A stretch of 64,000 nt of DNA from Moraxellaceae bacterium AER2_44_116 (GTDB lineage: Bacteria; Pseudomonadota; Gammaproteobacteria; Pseudomonadales; Moraxellaceae), in the NCBI GenBank assembly GCA_006546595.1, contig VIAD01000004.1, forward strand, positions 62,001 to 126,000, in the 5' to 3' direction. Made by a program: the position numbers and the translations under genes. Of the stretch, positions 27,612 to 36,772 are shown piece after piece (the first letter of the stretch is position 1; each line of letters starts with the position of its first letter). The notes beneath the pieces are model-generated. The model worked only from the letters and a program-made list of their open reading frames with translations. It was not told the DNA's origin and did no database searches.

Positions 27612-30035
27612 TCACACGTCTAAGTTAGCGACCATCAAGGCGTTATGCTCAATGAAGGCACGACGTGGTTCAACCGCATCACCCATCAAACAGGTAAACA
27701 TTTGATCAGCACCAATGGCATCTTCAATCGTCACTCGTAACATACGACGATTATTAGGATCCATCGTTGTTTCCCACAACTGGTCTGGATTCATTTCACC
27801 CAACCCTTTATAACGCTGAATCGCATTGCCACGACGCGACTCTTGCATCAACCATTGCCATACTTGTTTAAATTCGTTGACGGGTAATACACGCTCACCA
27901 CGCTTCACGTATGCACCCTCTTCCAACAAATCATTAATTTGCAGTGCAAGTTGACCAATACGGCGATACTCGGTCGAAGCAAAAAAGTCGTAACTCAAAC
28001 GATAAGTATGCGGTACGCCATGAGCCACCATTTCAACTTGCAAAACAAAACGATGCTGCTCGGCATCTTCTAAGACTTCAACTAAAAAGCGTTGACTTGG
28101 GTCAGCTGCGGTATTCAATACCGTTTGTAATTGATTTGCCCACGTCTCTGTATTGGCTTTATCACTCAAGGTATCAACAGACAAAACAGTCATTTTTAAC
28201 AACTGCTCTAATAGCACTTCAGGATAAACACGACTCATGCGGCGAATGGTATTTTGTACCGAACGATATTCCGTCAACAAGTTTGCCAACGCCATACCCA
28301 ACATCGGCGGCGCATCAGGATTAGCATACAAAGCCGCATCATCGAGCGCAGTCTGAGTGAGATAGGCTTCAAGCGCATCATCATCTTTAATGTATTGCTC
28401 TTGCTTACCACGCTTCACTTTATACAGTGGCGGCTGAGCAATATAGATATAACCACGCTCAAACAACTCAGGCATTTGTCTAAAGAAGAAGGTCAATAAC
28501 AAGGTACGAATGTGTGAACCGTCCACGTCCGCATCGGTCATGATGATGATTTTATGATAGCGTAATTTATCAGGATTATATTCTTCACGACCAATGCCAC
28601 AACCCAATGCAGTAATCAACGTACCCACTTCGACTGACGATAGCATCTTATCAAAGCGGGCTTTTTCGACATTAAGGATTTTACCTTTCAACGGCAAAAT
28701 GGCCTGCATTTTACGATTACGGCCTTGTTTGGCAGAACCACCCGCAGAGTCACCTTCGACGATATATAGCTCGGATAAAGCGGGATCTTTCTCTTGGCAA
28801 TCAGCCAATTTACCGGGCAACCCTGCAATATCCAACGCACCTTTACGGCGAGTCATTTCCCGTGCTTTACGGGCAGCTTCACGCGCACGTGCAGCATCAA
28901 CAATTTTGGCAACAATCGATTTAGCGGCTGCTGGATTTTCTAAAAGATATTCTTGCAATCTTTCAGCCATCACCGATTCAACAACAGGACGCACTTCCGA
29001 AGAAACCAATTTATCTTTAGTCTGACTCGAAAACTTAGGATCGGGCACTTTCACCGATACAATCGCCGTTAAGCCCTCTCTTGCATCATCACCTGTGGTT
29101 GCTATCTTTTCTTTCTTCAACAGCCCTTCTGACTCCATATAGTGGTTTAGGGTGCGTGTTAATGCCCCTCTAAAACCCGCCAAATGTGTGCCACCATCGC
29201 GCTGAGGAATATTATTGGTATAACAGAAGACGTTTTCTTGATAGCTGTCATTCCATTGCATTGCCACTTCGACAGCAATACCTGTATCGGTTTGGGTGTT
29301 AAAGTGGAATACTTTATTCAGACCATTTTTGTTGGTATTTAAATAATCCACGAATGCTGACAAGCCGCCTTCATAGGCAAAAAGATCACTCACACCTGTA
29401 CGCTCGTCCTTTAGTGCGATGTGAACACCTGCATTGAGGAATGATAATTCGCGTAAACGCTTAGCTAAAATATCGTAGGAAAAACGAATATTGGTGAAGG
29501 TTTCAGTACTGGGCCAAAAGCGTATTTCTGTACCACGACGCTCAGTTTCACCTGTTTCACGTAAGGGAAATTGTGGCTCGCCATGCACGTATTCTTGTTC
29601 ATAAGCCTTACCACCACGACGAATAACCAAACGTAAACGTGACGATAAAGCATTAACTACCGAGACGCCCACACCGTGTAAGCCGCCTGAAATTTTATAG
29701 GAATTATCATCGCCGCCAAACTTACCACCTGCGTGCAAGATAGTCATAATCACTTCTGCTGCCGACACCCCTTCCTCGTGGTGAATATCCACAGGAATAC
29801 CACGACCATCATCGGTAACAGTAATAGATTCATCGGTATGAATAGTGACATTTACTTCACTACAGTAACCCGCTAAAGCTTCATCAATGCCATTATCAAC
29901 GACTTCAAACACCATATGATGCAAGCCTGAGCCATCATCGGTATCGCCAATATACATGCCCGGACGCTTCCGTACTGCATCTAAGCCACGCAAGACTTTA
30001 ATACTGGATGAGTCGTAGTTATTACCGTCGGTCAT
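27612..30035 (-). CDS. gyrB: DNA gyrase subunit B
   Basis: An 807-residue protein, close to the E. coli length and including the gammaproteobacterial insert in the Toprim region. The GHKL ATPase shows VFEVVDNGIDEALAG, TDDGRGIPVD and SGGLHGVGVSVVNALS. The Toprim domain shows YIVEGDSAGGSAKQGRNR and MTDADVDGSHIRTLLLTFFFR. The C-terminal QRYKGLGEMNPDQLWETTMDP contacts GyrA. With GyrA it introduces negative supercoils. GAGGA precedes the ATG. It is last in the dnaA-dnaN-recF-gyrB series. Confidence 0.98.
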   Translation of the reverse strand: MTDGNNYDSSSIKVLRGLDAVRKRPGMYIGDTDDGSGLHHMVFEVVDNGIDEALAGYCSEVNVTIHTDESITVTDDGRGIPVDIHHEEGVSAAEVIMTILHAGGKFGGDDNSYKISGGLHGVGVSVVNALSSRLRLVIRRGGKAYEQEYVHGEPQFPLRETGETERRGTEIRFWPSTETFTNIRFSYDILAKRLRELSFLNAGVHIALKDERTGVSDLFAYEGGLSAFVDYLNTNKNGLNKVFHFNTQTDTGIAVEVAMQWNDSYQENVFCYTNNIPQRDGGTHLAGFRGALTRTLNHYMESEGLLKKEKIATTGDDAREGLTAIVSVKVPDPKFSSQTKDKLVSSEVRPVVESVMAERLQEYLLENPAAAKSIVAKIVDAARAREAARKAREMTRRKGALDIAGLPGKLADCQEKDPALSELYIVEGDSAGGSAKQGRNRKMQAILPLKGKILNVEKARFDKMLSSVEVGTLITALGCGIGREEYNPDKLRYHKIIIMTDADVDGSHIRTLLLTFFFRQMPELFERGYIYIAQPPLYKVKRGKQEQYIKDDDALEAYLTQTALDDAALYANPDAPPMLGMALANLLTEYRSVQNTIRRMSRVYPEVLLEQLLKMTVLSVDTLSDKANTETWANQLQTVLNTAADPSQRFLVEVLEDAEQHRFVLQVEMVAHGVPHTYRLSYDFFASTEYRRIGQLALQINDLLEEGAYVKRGERVLPVNEFKQVWQWLMQESRRGNAIQRYKGLGEMNPDQLWETTMDPNNRRMLRVTIEDAIGADQMFTCLMGDAVEPRRAFIEHNALMVANLDV

Positions 30036-30089
30036 GTTTTTTCCTCAAGAAAATTCAGATTTATATAAAAACGATACTTTATACAAACC

Positions 30090-31166
30090 CTAAAAATAAC
30101 GTGGTGTTACTTCACCTTGCTCCACGTGGAACAACGTTGCCTGATTATCTAATTCACACAGCACAGGCCAAACAGTATCGGCTTCTACTGCGGTCATCAA
30201 TACTTGAGCGTCTAGTTGTTGCAAATGTGTTAATAATCTTAGACGCGCAAGCACATCCAATTCAGAAGCCACATCATCTAACAACACAACACAATTCTTA
30301 TTATTTGCTTTCAAAAAATCAACTTGCGCTAATTTTAAAGCACAGATTAATAGCTTTTTTTGGCCACGCGATAACACAGCCTCAACCAAACCTAAATCAG
30401 TTTTCAATCGCAAATCAGCACGATGCGGCCCCAACTGCGTATGGCCACGCTCTCGATCTTTAAGTCGCGACTCCGCCAACTGCGTAACAAAATCTTTTTC
30501 TACATCAAAACCAGCCACATAATCCACTTTTAACACTAACTGTGGCAATAGCAACAATATTGCATTTTGTACAAAAAACAACCAATTATCAATAGTAGCG
30601 GCTCGTAACTTATGGAGAATCAATGCGCTTTCAGCTAATTCTTTTTCCCATACTTGCCACTCAGTTTCATCCACTCGTACGGTTTTTAGTAGCGCATTTC
30701 GTTGCACTAAAGCGCGATGATATCGCAACCACGCACTATAAAAAACAGGTTCCACATGGAACAATAACCAATCGACAAGTTGACGACGCGGCTTACTACC
30801 GCCATCAATGATATCTATACTTTCAGGATGCAGCAGTTGCACCGGTAAATCATGTGCCAACTCCGCTAAACTATGAACAATAACGCCGTTACGTTTAAGA
30901 AGCTGTACACCTTGTAAATCTTTACTAATACCCAGTTGTTGCCCATTATCCAACTTAGCAAAAACAGTGCAAACTTGCTGTCCATCCTGAATAACTTTAC
31001 GAATTTGATGGCTTCTAAAAGAACGCCCTGATGCCAATAAATGCACCGCCTCTAATAACGAACTTTTACCGCTACCATTCAAACCGTAAAATAAATTCAA
31101 CCGTGACAACGATAAATGGCAAGGTTGCAAATTACGCACACCTGTAATATTTAATCGCTGCAACAC
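30090..31166 (-). CDS. recF: DNA replication and repair protein RecF
   Basis: A 358-residue SMC-like ATPase that helps load RecA at gaps. LNITGVRNLQPCHLSLS is the family start, LFYGLNGSGKSSLLEAVHLL the Walker A, LSRGQKKLLICALKLAQ the ABC signature, and VVLLDDVASELD the Walker B. It begins with GTG at 31166. It lies 26 bases after dnaN and 54 bases before gyrB, the standard cluster. Confidence 0.96.
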   Translation of the reverse strand: MLQRLNITGVRNLQPCHLSLSRLNLFYGLNGSGKSSLLEAVHLLASGRSFRSHQIRKVIQDGQQVCTVFAKLDNGQQLGISKDLQGVQLLKRNGVIVHSLAELAHDLPVQLLHPESIDIIDGGSKPRRQLVDWLLFHVEPVFYSAWLRYHRALVQRNALLKTVRVDETEWQVWEKELAESALILHKLRAATIDNWLFFVQNAILLLLPQLVLKVDYVAGFDVEKDFVTQLAESRLKDRERGHTQLGPHRADLRLKTDLGLVEAVLSRGQKKLLICALKLAQVDFLKANNKNCVVLLDDVASELDVLARLRLLTHLQQLDAQVLMTAVEADTVWPVLCELDNQATLFHVEQGEVTPRYF

Positions 31167-31192
31167 GGTTATTTATACTCAGATCATATTAA

Positions 31193-32347
31193 TTAAAGAC
31201 GCATTGGCATGACGACATAAACTGCGTCTTGGCTATCAGTCTCTTGAACTAGTATTGATGCGTTAGAATCACTTAGAATCAACTTAGTATTTGTCCCATT
31301 AAGCACACTCAACACATCCAGTAAATACTGAACATTAAACGCAATATCTAACACATCACCAACATACTCAATAGCCAGTTCTTCACGCGCTTCTTCTTGC
31401 TCTGGATTATTCGCTTGAATACATAACTCATTGTTTTTTAATGAAAAACGAACACCCTTATACTTCTCGTTAGTCAAAATAGCGGCGCGTTGCAATGCTT
31501 GTCGAAAATCTTCATGACTCACCAAGACTATTTTATCACCGCCTCGAGGTAGTACACGTTGATAGTCAGGGAACTTACCGTCAATTAATTTTGAGGTAAA
31601 AGAAACCATGCCTTCAACAATGGCTTCGTCATCTTTTTTCTTACCCGAGGTAATTGGCAAAGTCACTTGTAGGTGATTATTACCAAACGTTAAATGCAAG
31701 GCACTGTCATCATCACTCAACAACCGCTGTAACTCTTGTACACCTTTACGCGGCACGATAACTTGGATCTTTTCACTTGGCGCGGCCTCCGCAATGGCAT
31801 CACACAACGCCAAACGATGACCATCTGTCGTCACGGTACGCAACTGGTTGTCACTGACCTCAAACAGCATGCCTGTCAGGTAATAACGCACGTCTTGTTG
31901 CGCCATCGCAAAACTGGTTTTTTCAATCAGACGCTTTAAGTTACCTTGGCTAATATTCAGTGAAAAAGCCCCTGCATCTTCTTCTAAACTTGGAAAATCT
32001 TGAGCGGGGAGGGTAGCCAACGAAAAACGGCTACGTCCTGATTTAATCACTAATTTTTGCTCATCTAAACTCAACTCAATCGTTGCGCCAGAAGGTAAAG
32101 ACTTACAAATATCGAGTAACTTACGGCATGGAATAGTAATTGTGCCTGCATCAACAAACTGATCACTATTCAATTTTTGCGTCGCCACTAATTCAACTTC
32201 TAAATCAGTTCCTGTAAAAGAAATTTCGTCTTTTTGCACACGCAATAATACATTCGCTAATATTGGCATCGTGTGTTTTCTTTCAACAACACCAGCCACT
32301 TGCTGTAATGGTTTTAATAACTGGTCGCGACTAATTGATAATCTCAT
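31193..32347 (-). CDS. dnaN: DNA polymerase III beta subunit (sliding clamp)
   Basis: A 384-residue clamp protein, slightly longer than the 366 of E. coli. It shows the three-domain pattern, beginning MRLSISRDQLLKPLQQVAGVVERKHTMPILANVLL and ending DAVYVVMPMRL, with the VMPMR-type C-terminus that forms part of the partner-binding pocket. The extra length appears as loops in the middle domain (TLPITSGKKKDDEAIVEG). It starts ten bases after dnaA. Confidence 0.97.
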   Translation of the reverse strand: MRLSISRDQLLKPLQQVAGVVERKHTMPILANVLLRVQKDEISFTGTDLEVELVATQKLNSDQFVDAGTITIPCRKLLDICKSLPSGATIELSLDEQKLVIKSGRSRFSLATLPAQDFPSLEEDAGAFSLNISQGNLKRLIEKTSFAMAQQDVRYYLTGMLFEVSDNQLRTVTTDGHRLALCDAIAEAAPSEKIQVIVPRKGVQELQRLLSDDDSALHLTFGNNHLQVTLPITSGKKKDDEAIVEGMVSFTSKLIDGKFPDYQRVLPRGGDKIVLVSHEDFRQALQRAAILTNEKYKGVRFSLKNNELCIQANNPEQEEAREELAIEYVGDVLDIAFNVQYLLDVLSVLNGTNTKLILSDSNASILVQETDSQDAVYVVMPMRL

Positions 32348-32357
32348 GTAACCCTCG

Positions 32358-33683
32358 TTAACCGTGTAATAAACGAATTAAATTGTGATAGTCTTCGGCA
32401 ATTTCTTTATCAAGCTTGCGTAACTCTTCCACTTTCTCACAAGCATGCATCACTGTTGAGTGATCTCTTCCTTCAAATGCCAAACCAATATCAGGATAAC
32501 TGTCACCCGTTAGCTCACGGGCTAATGCCATTGCTATTTGTCGTGGTCGCGCATAAATACGTAATCGTTTATGCCCTGTTAACTCTCGAATTGGAATTCG
32601 GTAATATTCAGCGATTACTTTCTGGATACTATCAATATTTACCTGCCTAGCACGCACAGCTAAAATATCTTTTAGCGCGTTTCTAACCATGTCAATATCA
32701 ATTACTTTACGCTGAAAGTTTGCCATCGCAATCACTTTATTTAATGCCCCTTCTAATTCGCGCACATTCGCTTGAATATGTTGGGCGATAAATAAAGCAG
32801 CAGGCTTTGGTAAATCCAATCCTTTTATTTCTGCTTTTTTACGTAAAATACCGACACGAGTTTCTAAATCAGGTGGTTCTAACTCAACAGCCAACCCCCA
32901 AGAAAAACGTGATTTTAATTGCTCATCAAGATCAGGGATTTCTTTTGGATAACGATCAGAGGTCAAAATAATCTGACCTCTGTTTTCCAACAAGGTATTA
33001 AACGTATAAAAAAACTCTTCTAAACTCGCGCCTTTTCCTGCTAAAAAATGAATATCGTCAATTAATAACAAATCTAACGTTCGACACGACTTTTTAAAAT
33101 CTTCAATTGCACCGCGCTGTAATGCCGAGACAAAACCACCAACAAACTTTTCCGACGTTAAATACAAAACCCGCGCACTTGGCTTCGCTGCTAACAGGGC
33201 ATGACCAACAGCTTGCATCAAATGCGTTTTGCCTAAGCCTGTTGCGCCATACAAAAATAAAGGGTTATGTCCCGCATCCGCGGGCTTGGCAACAACATGT
33301 TGACACGCGGCATAGGCCATTTGATTCGCTTTGCCTTGTACAAAATTAGCGAATGTACTGCCCTCATTGAGCGAACTTTTCGGCTGCTCCAACGCAGGAG
33401 ACGGCAGGGGAGGGGGGGTAATTCGACGTGGTTCTTCCAAGCGTACGAACGTTGTACCCACTTCCAGTGACACATCAGTGACGCGCCCTTGGCTAAAATC
33501 GGCCGCCAACAGTCGGATTCGGTCTAAGTATTTTTCAGCAATATGTTTACGAAAAAAAGGGTTTGGGGCGAGTAGGCGTAACGTTGTGTCGTTTTCCTCC
33601 ACCTGAAGAGGACGTATCCACATGCCAAACAAGTTAGCTGGCATCTCGTCTTGCAGACGGTCAAGACAAAGCGCCCAGATCAT
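32358..33683 (-). CDS. dnaA: Chromosomal replication initiator DnaA
   Basis: A 441-residue protein. Domain I starts MIWALCLDRLQDEMPANLFGMWIRPLQ and is followed by a short proline-rich linker. The AAA+ domain has GATGLGKTHLMQAVG (Walker A) and LLIDDIHFLAGK (Walker B). Domain IV ends with GHKRLRIYARPRQIAMALAREL and the DnaA signature FEGRDHSTVMHACEKVEEL that reads the TTATCCACA box. GGAG lies seven bases before the ATG. The adjacent origin carries ten consensus boxes. Confidence 0.98.
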   Translation of the reverse strand: MIWALCLDRLQDEMPANLFGMWIRPLQVEENDTTLRLLAPNPFFRKHIAEKYLDRIRLLAADFSQGRVTDVSLEVGTTFVRLEEPRRITPPPLPSPALEQPKSSLNEGSTFANFVQGKANQMAYAACQHVVAKPADAGHNPLFLYGATGLGKTHLMQAVGHALLAAKPSARVLYLTSEKFVGGFVSALQRGAIEDFKKSCRTLDLLLIDDIHFLAGKGASLEEFFYTFNTLLENRGQIILTSDRYPKEIPDLDEQLKSRFSWGLAVELEPPDLETRVGILRKKAEIKGLDLPKPAALFIAQHIQANVRELEGALNKVIAMANFQRKVIDIDMVRNALKDILAVRARQVNIDSIQKVIAEYYRIPIRELTGHKRLRIYARPRQIAMALARELTGDSYPDIGLAFEGRDHSTVMHACEKVEELRKLDKEIAEDYHNLIRLLHG

Positions 33684-34196
33684 CTTGCGTCTCCAATGCC
33701 ATCAAAAAGGCTCGCCATTGTACGCAAGCCCATACTGTTTGTCAGCTTAAAAAACATGAAATAACAGTAAAAAAATCTCAAAAAACCTGTGGATAAGTCT
33801 GTGGATAAGTGCTGTGGATAACTCTGTATTTTCTGTGGATAAGTCTGTGGATAACTTTAAGCTAAAAAGTTATCCACATTTTATCCACAGGGTTATCCAC
33901 AGGTCATGTATTTGATTGTAAAGGGAAAAAGTGACTTATCCACAGAAAAACGCTTCCCCCACTATAAATTCTAAATTTAATTATATATAATACAATAAGG
34001 AATTTATAGTGAGTGTTAATAAAAACTGTGGATAACTCAAAAAAGTTTTTGGTTTGAGAGATCATCGCAACACTTAAAAACGCTACTACTAATGACTAGA
34101 GAAAAATCATTTATCGTTTGACATAGAGACGAGAGATACATAGAATGATCGCCTTTTTGAAAGAGCCATCTTTGGCTGAATAACTGAGTAAAAATC
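33684..34196. other. oriC: Chromosomal origin oriC (dnaA-rpmH intergenic region)
   Basis: Ten exact DnaA boxes (TTATCCACA or complement) start at 33788, 33800, 33813, 33834, 33846, 33870, 33881, 33893, 33936 and 34027. The first five are in one orientation and the next four in the other, so they converge. Boxes five and six are the ends of a 13-base perfect inverted repeat (33846-33858 and 33866-33878). To the right is a strongly AT-rich stretch, 33961-34010, bounded by the perfect 11-base inverted repeat ACTATAAATTC/GAATTTATAGT. It is a good DNA-unwinding element candidate. The region lies between divergent dnaA and rpmH, as in Pseudomonas-type origins. Confidence 0.93.
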
Positions 34197-34331
34197 ATGA
34201 AGCGTACCTTCCAACCTAGCGAAATCAAACGCAAACGCACTCACGGTTTCCGCGCTCGTATGGCCGATAAAAATGGTCGTCAAGTATTAGCTCGTCGCCG
34301 TGCTAAAGGCCGTAAGCGTTTGACAGTGTGA
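34197..34331 (+). CDS. rpmH: 50S ribosomal protein L34
   Basis: A 44-residue protein translating as MKRTFQPSEIKRKRTHGFRA followed by RMADKNGRQVLARRRAKGRK, the near-invariant L34 sequence. The stop codon overlaps the GTG start of rnpA (GTGA), which is typical coupling. Confidence 0.98.
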   Translation: MKRTFQPSEIKRKRTHGFRARMADKNGRQVLARRRAKGRKRLTV

Positions 34332-34759
34332 GTTTAGTTCGTTCTTATCTTTTTCGGCCTGAACAACGTATACGCAATAGCGCAGGTTTTCAGGTCGTTT
34401 TTGATAGCACCTTGTGTAAAGTGGCTGTGCCACAGTATTTGGTGTTAATTCGTGCCAATACCGAAAGCAAAGCGCGCATCGGTTTTGTCATAGCACGAAA
34501 AAAAGTGCGGTTTGCCGTTGAGCGTAATCGTATCAAGCGTGTGGTGAAAAATAGTTTTCGTTTGCACCAATACGATTTGCCCGCCGTTGACGTGGTGTTT
34601 ATTGCACGGCAAGGTTTAGGTGATTTAGCGAATGTTGATTTAGGTAAAGCCCTAGAAAAAACATGGCAACAACTGAATCGTCGATATCACGCCGCCCTCA
34701 AGGCAACCCATGAAAATCCTGCTTCTGATACCCATTCGCGTTTACCGATACGCCCTTAG
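34328..34759 (+). CDS. rnpA: Ribonuclease P protein component
   Basis: A 143-residue basic protein that binds the RNase P RNA for tRNA 5' processing. The signature KARIGFVIARKKVRFAVERNRIKRVVKNSFR is visible, together with the early FQVVF segment that binds the pre-tRNA leader. It starts with GTG overlapping the rpmH stop. Its 3' end overlaps yidD by 50 bases, so its last 16 residues share DNA with the yidD start. Confidence 0.96.
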   Translation: MSLVRSYLFRPEQRIRNSAGFQVVFDSTLCKVAVPQYLVLIRANTESKARIGFVIARKKVRFAVERNRIKRVVKNSFRLHQYDLPAVDVVFIARQGLGDLANVDLGKALEKTWQQLNRRYHAALKATHENPASDTHSRLPIRP

Positions 34760-34949
34760 CCCCCTCATGGCGGGTCGCTGTCGTTTCTTCCCTACCTGTT
34801 CTGCTTATGCCGAAGAAGCCATTATTAAACATGGCGCGTTAAAAGGCGGTTATTTAGCATCTCGACGTATTTTACGGTGTCATCCTTGGGGCGGCAGTGG
34901 CTATGACCCTGTGCCAGACACTTTCTCTTGGTCAACAGTGGAAATATGA
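34710..34949 (+). CDS. yidD: Membrane protein insertion efficiency factor YidD
   Basis: A 79-residue protein with the family core YRYALSPLMAGRCRFFPTCSAYAEEAI and RCHPWGGSGYDPVP, including the three conserved cysteines. It is a small inner-membrane-associated protein that aids YidC-dependent insertion. It overlaps rnpA and touches yidC through an ATGA junction. Confidence 0.96.
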   Translation: MKILLLIPIRVYRYALSPLMAGRCRFFPTCSAYAEEAIIKHGALKGGYLASRRILRCHPWGGSGYDPVPDTFSWSTVEI

Positions 34950-36637
34950 CTATGCAATGGGCTCGTAACCTGATTTTAGTCGGCTTAGCTATCGTTAGCT
35001 ATCTGATGATTTTAGCGTGGCAACAAGACTATGGTAATGCTTCGCCTAGCGTAACAGCGGAAAGTACCGTAAATCACACCGTTGAGGCTGTTAAAGCGAC
35101 AGATTTACCGTCTGTTTCCCCAGTGAGTAATGCCGATGTACCTGTTGTCGCCACTAAGACGGATTTACCCACACCAACAGCGACACAACCATCAGGCACA
35201 TTGATCCATATTAAAACTGATGTCTTGGATTTGCAGATTGATCCTACGGGTGGTGATGTGGTGAGCTTGGCGTTGCCAACTTACACAAAAACGGTCAATA
35301 GCAAAGAAGCGTTTAATTTGCTAGAAAATAATCGCCAACGCGTGTTTATTGCGCAATCGGGATTAATTGGTGCGAACGGTGCAGATGCTAGCCCAGAAGG
35401 TCGGCCTGTTTATACAGTAGCAAAGACAAATTACGCATTAGCAGATAATCAAAATACCTTAGAAGTACCATTGTATTTTACTGATAAAAATGGGGTAGAA
35501 ATTCAGAAAATATTTACTTTTACTAAAGGTAAATATGATATTGCCTTGAGATATAACATCATTAATCGCAGCCAAGGTGCATGGCAAGGTTTAATGTTTG
35601 CTCAATTAAAACGAGATGGTAGTGAAGACCCAAGTGCTAGCCATCAGGGTATGGGAATGGCTACATTTTTAGGTGGAGCTTGGGGAGCAGGAGAGAAAAC
35701 ATATAACAAGGTTGAGTTTACAGACTTTACTGAAGAGGCGGTTAAAGAAACAGCGAAAGGAGGATGGACAGCGATTGTTCAACATTATTTTGTTGCTGCT
35801 TGGATTCCTGACGCTAATACCACTAATCATTTAAATAGTCGTGCTAACAAAGAAAAGGGTGAATATTTTATTGGTTTTACCTCGCCTGATTTAACGGTGG
35901 CTGCAGGTATGCAAAATAGTATTCAGGCTAAACTGTATGCAGGACCTAAAATTCAAGATCATCTAAAAGTGTTATCTCCAGGTTTAGAACTAACCGTTGA
36001 TTATGGCTGGTTATGGTTTATTGCTCAGTTCTTATTTTGGGTATTAAAAGCATTGCATGGATTTTTAGGCAATTGGGGTTGGTCGATTGTCTTTTTAACA
36101 TTATTCGTCAAATTAGCATTTTTTCATCTTTCAGCAACCAGTTATAAATCCATGGCGAATATGCGCCGTGTTACGCCTGATATGCAGCGGATTAAAGAAC
36201 AATATGGCACTGATCGAGCAAAAATGTCTCAAGCAATGATGGAATTATATCAAAAAGAAAAAATTAATCCGATTTCGGGTTGTTTGCCAATGCTTGTGCA
36301 AATGCCTGTATTCTTGGCATTATATTGGACATTAATGGAAAGTGTTGAATTACGTCATGCGCCGTGGTTATTATGGATAACAGACTTAGCAGCAATGGAT
36401 CAATATTTTGTTTTACCTTTGATTATGGGTTTAACAATGTATGTCCAACAGTTATTAAATCCACAACCTACAGATCCAATGCAAGCCAAAGTGATGAAAT
36501 TAATGCCCGTCATTTTTACGGTATTTATGTTATGGTTTCCTGCTGGATTAGTGTTGTATTGGGTCGTCAACAATACTCTATCGATTGTTCAGCAATGGGT
36601 GATTACGCGTCAAATAGAAGGCGCAGCGAAAAAATAG
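34946..36637 (+). CDS. yidC: Membrane protein insertase YidC
   Basis: About 563 residues, long as in gram-negative bacteria. The first membrane segment is WARNLILVGLAIVSYLMILAW. A Thr/Ser/Val-rich linker follows, then the large periplasmic beta-super-sandwich domain (about residues 70-335). The conserved five-segment core starts at YGWLWFIAQFLFWVLKALHGFLGNWGWSIVFLTLFVKLAFFHLS, whose Arg/Lys groove and KEKINPISGCLPMLVQMPVFLALYW are diagnostic. The ATG at 34946 overlaps the yidD stop, and an ATG at 34952 is also possible. Confidence 0.97.
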   Translation: MTMQWARNLILVGLAIVSYLMILAWQQDYGNASPSVTAESTVNHTVEAVKATDLPSVSPVSNADVPVVATKTDLPTPTATQPSGTLIHIKTDVLDLQIDPTGGDVVSLALPTYTKTVNSKEAFNLLENNRQRVFIAQSGLIGANGADASPEGRPVYTVAKTNYALADNQNTLEVPLYFTDKNGVEIQKIFTFTKGKYDIALRYNIINRSQGAWQGLMFAQLKRDGSEDPSASHQGMGMATFLGGAWGAGEKTYNKVEFTDFTEEAVKETAKGGWTAIVQHYFVAAWIPDANTTNHLNSRANKEKGEYFIGFTSPDLTVAAGMQNSIQAKLYAGPKIQDHLKVLSPGLELTVDYGWLWFIAQFLFWVLKALHGFLGNWGWSIVFLTLFVKLAFFHLSATSYKSMANMRRVTPDMQRIKEQYGTDRAKMSQAMMELYQKEKINPISGCLPMLVQMPVFLALYWTLMESVELRHAPWLLWITDLAAMDQYFVLPLIMGLTMYVQQLLNPQPTDPMQAKVMKLMPVIFTVFMLWFPAGLVLYWVVNNTLSIVQQWVITRQIEGAAKK

Positions 36638-36727
36638 TGCTTTGCTGTTTTTGATCTCATGACTTACGCATCACACCATTAAATGAGTGCATAACGGCGT
36701 AAGTCCTAATCATTAAGTCATCGCTAA

Positions 36728-36762
36728 AATAAGGCTGTTCTTCGGAGCGGCCTTATTTTTTG
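36728..36762 (+). terminator. Rho-independent terminator of the rpmH-yidC operon
   Basis: AATAAGGC and GCCTTATT pair around a G/C-rich loop (with a further short stem) and a T tract follows. It lies just before mnmE, which may therefore have its own promoter. Confidence 0.75.
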
Positions 36763-36772
36763 GGGAAAGAAA

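Noticed and set aside
36661..36720. Possible small RNA between yidC and mnmE
   Set aside because: Only the terminator hairpin is structured; no promoter-like sequence or second stem is visible.
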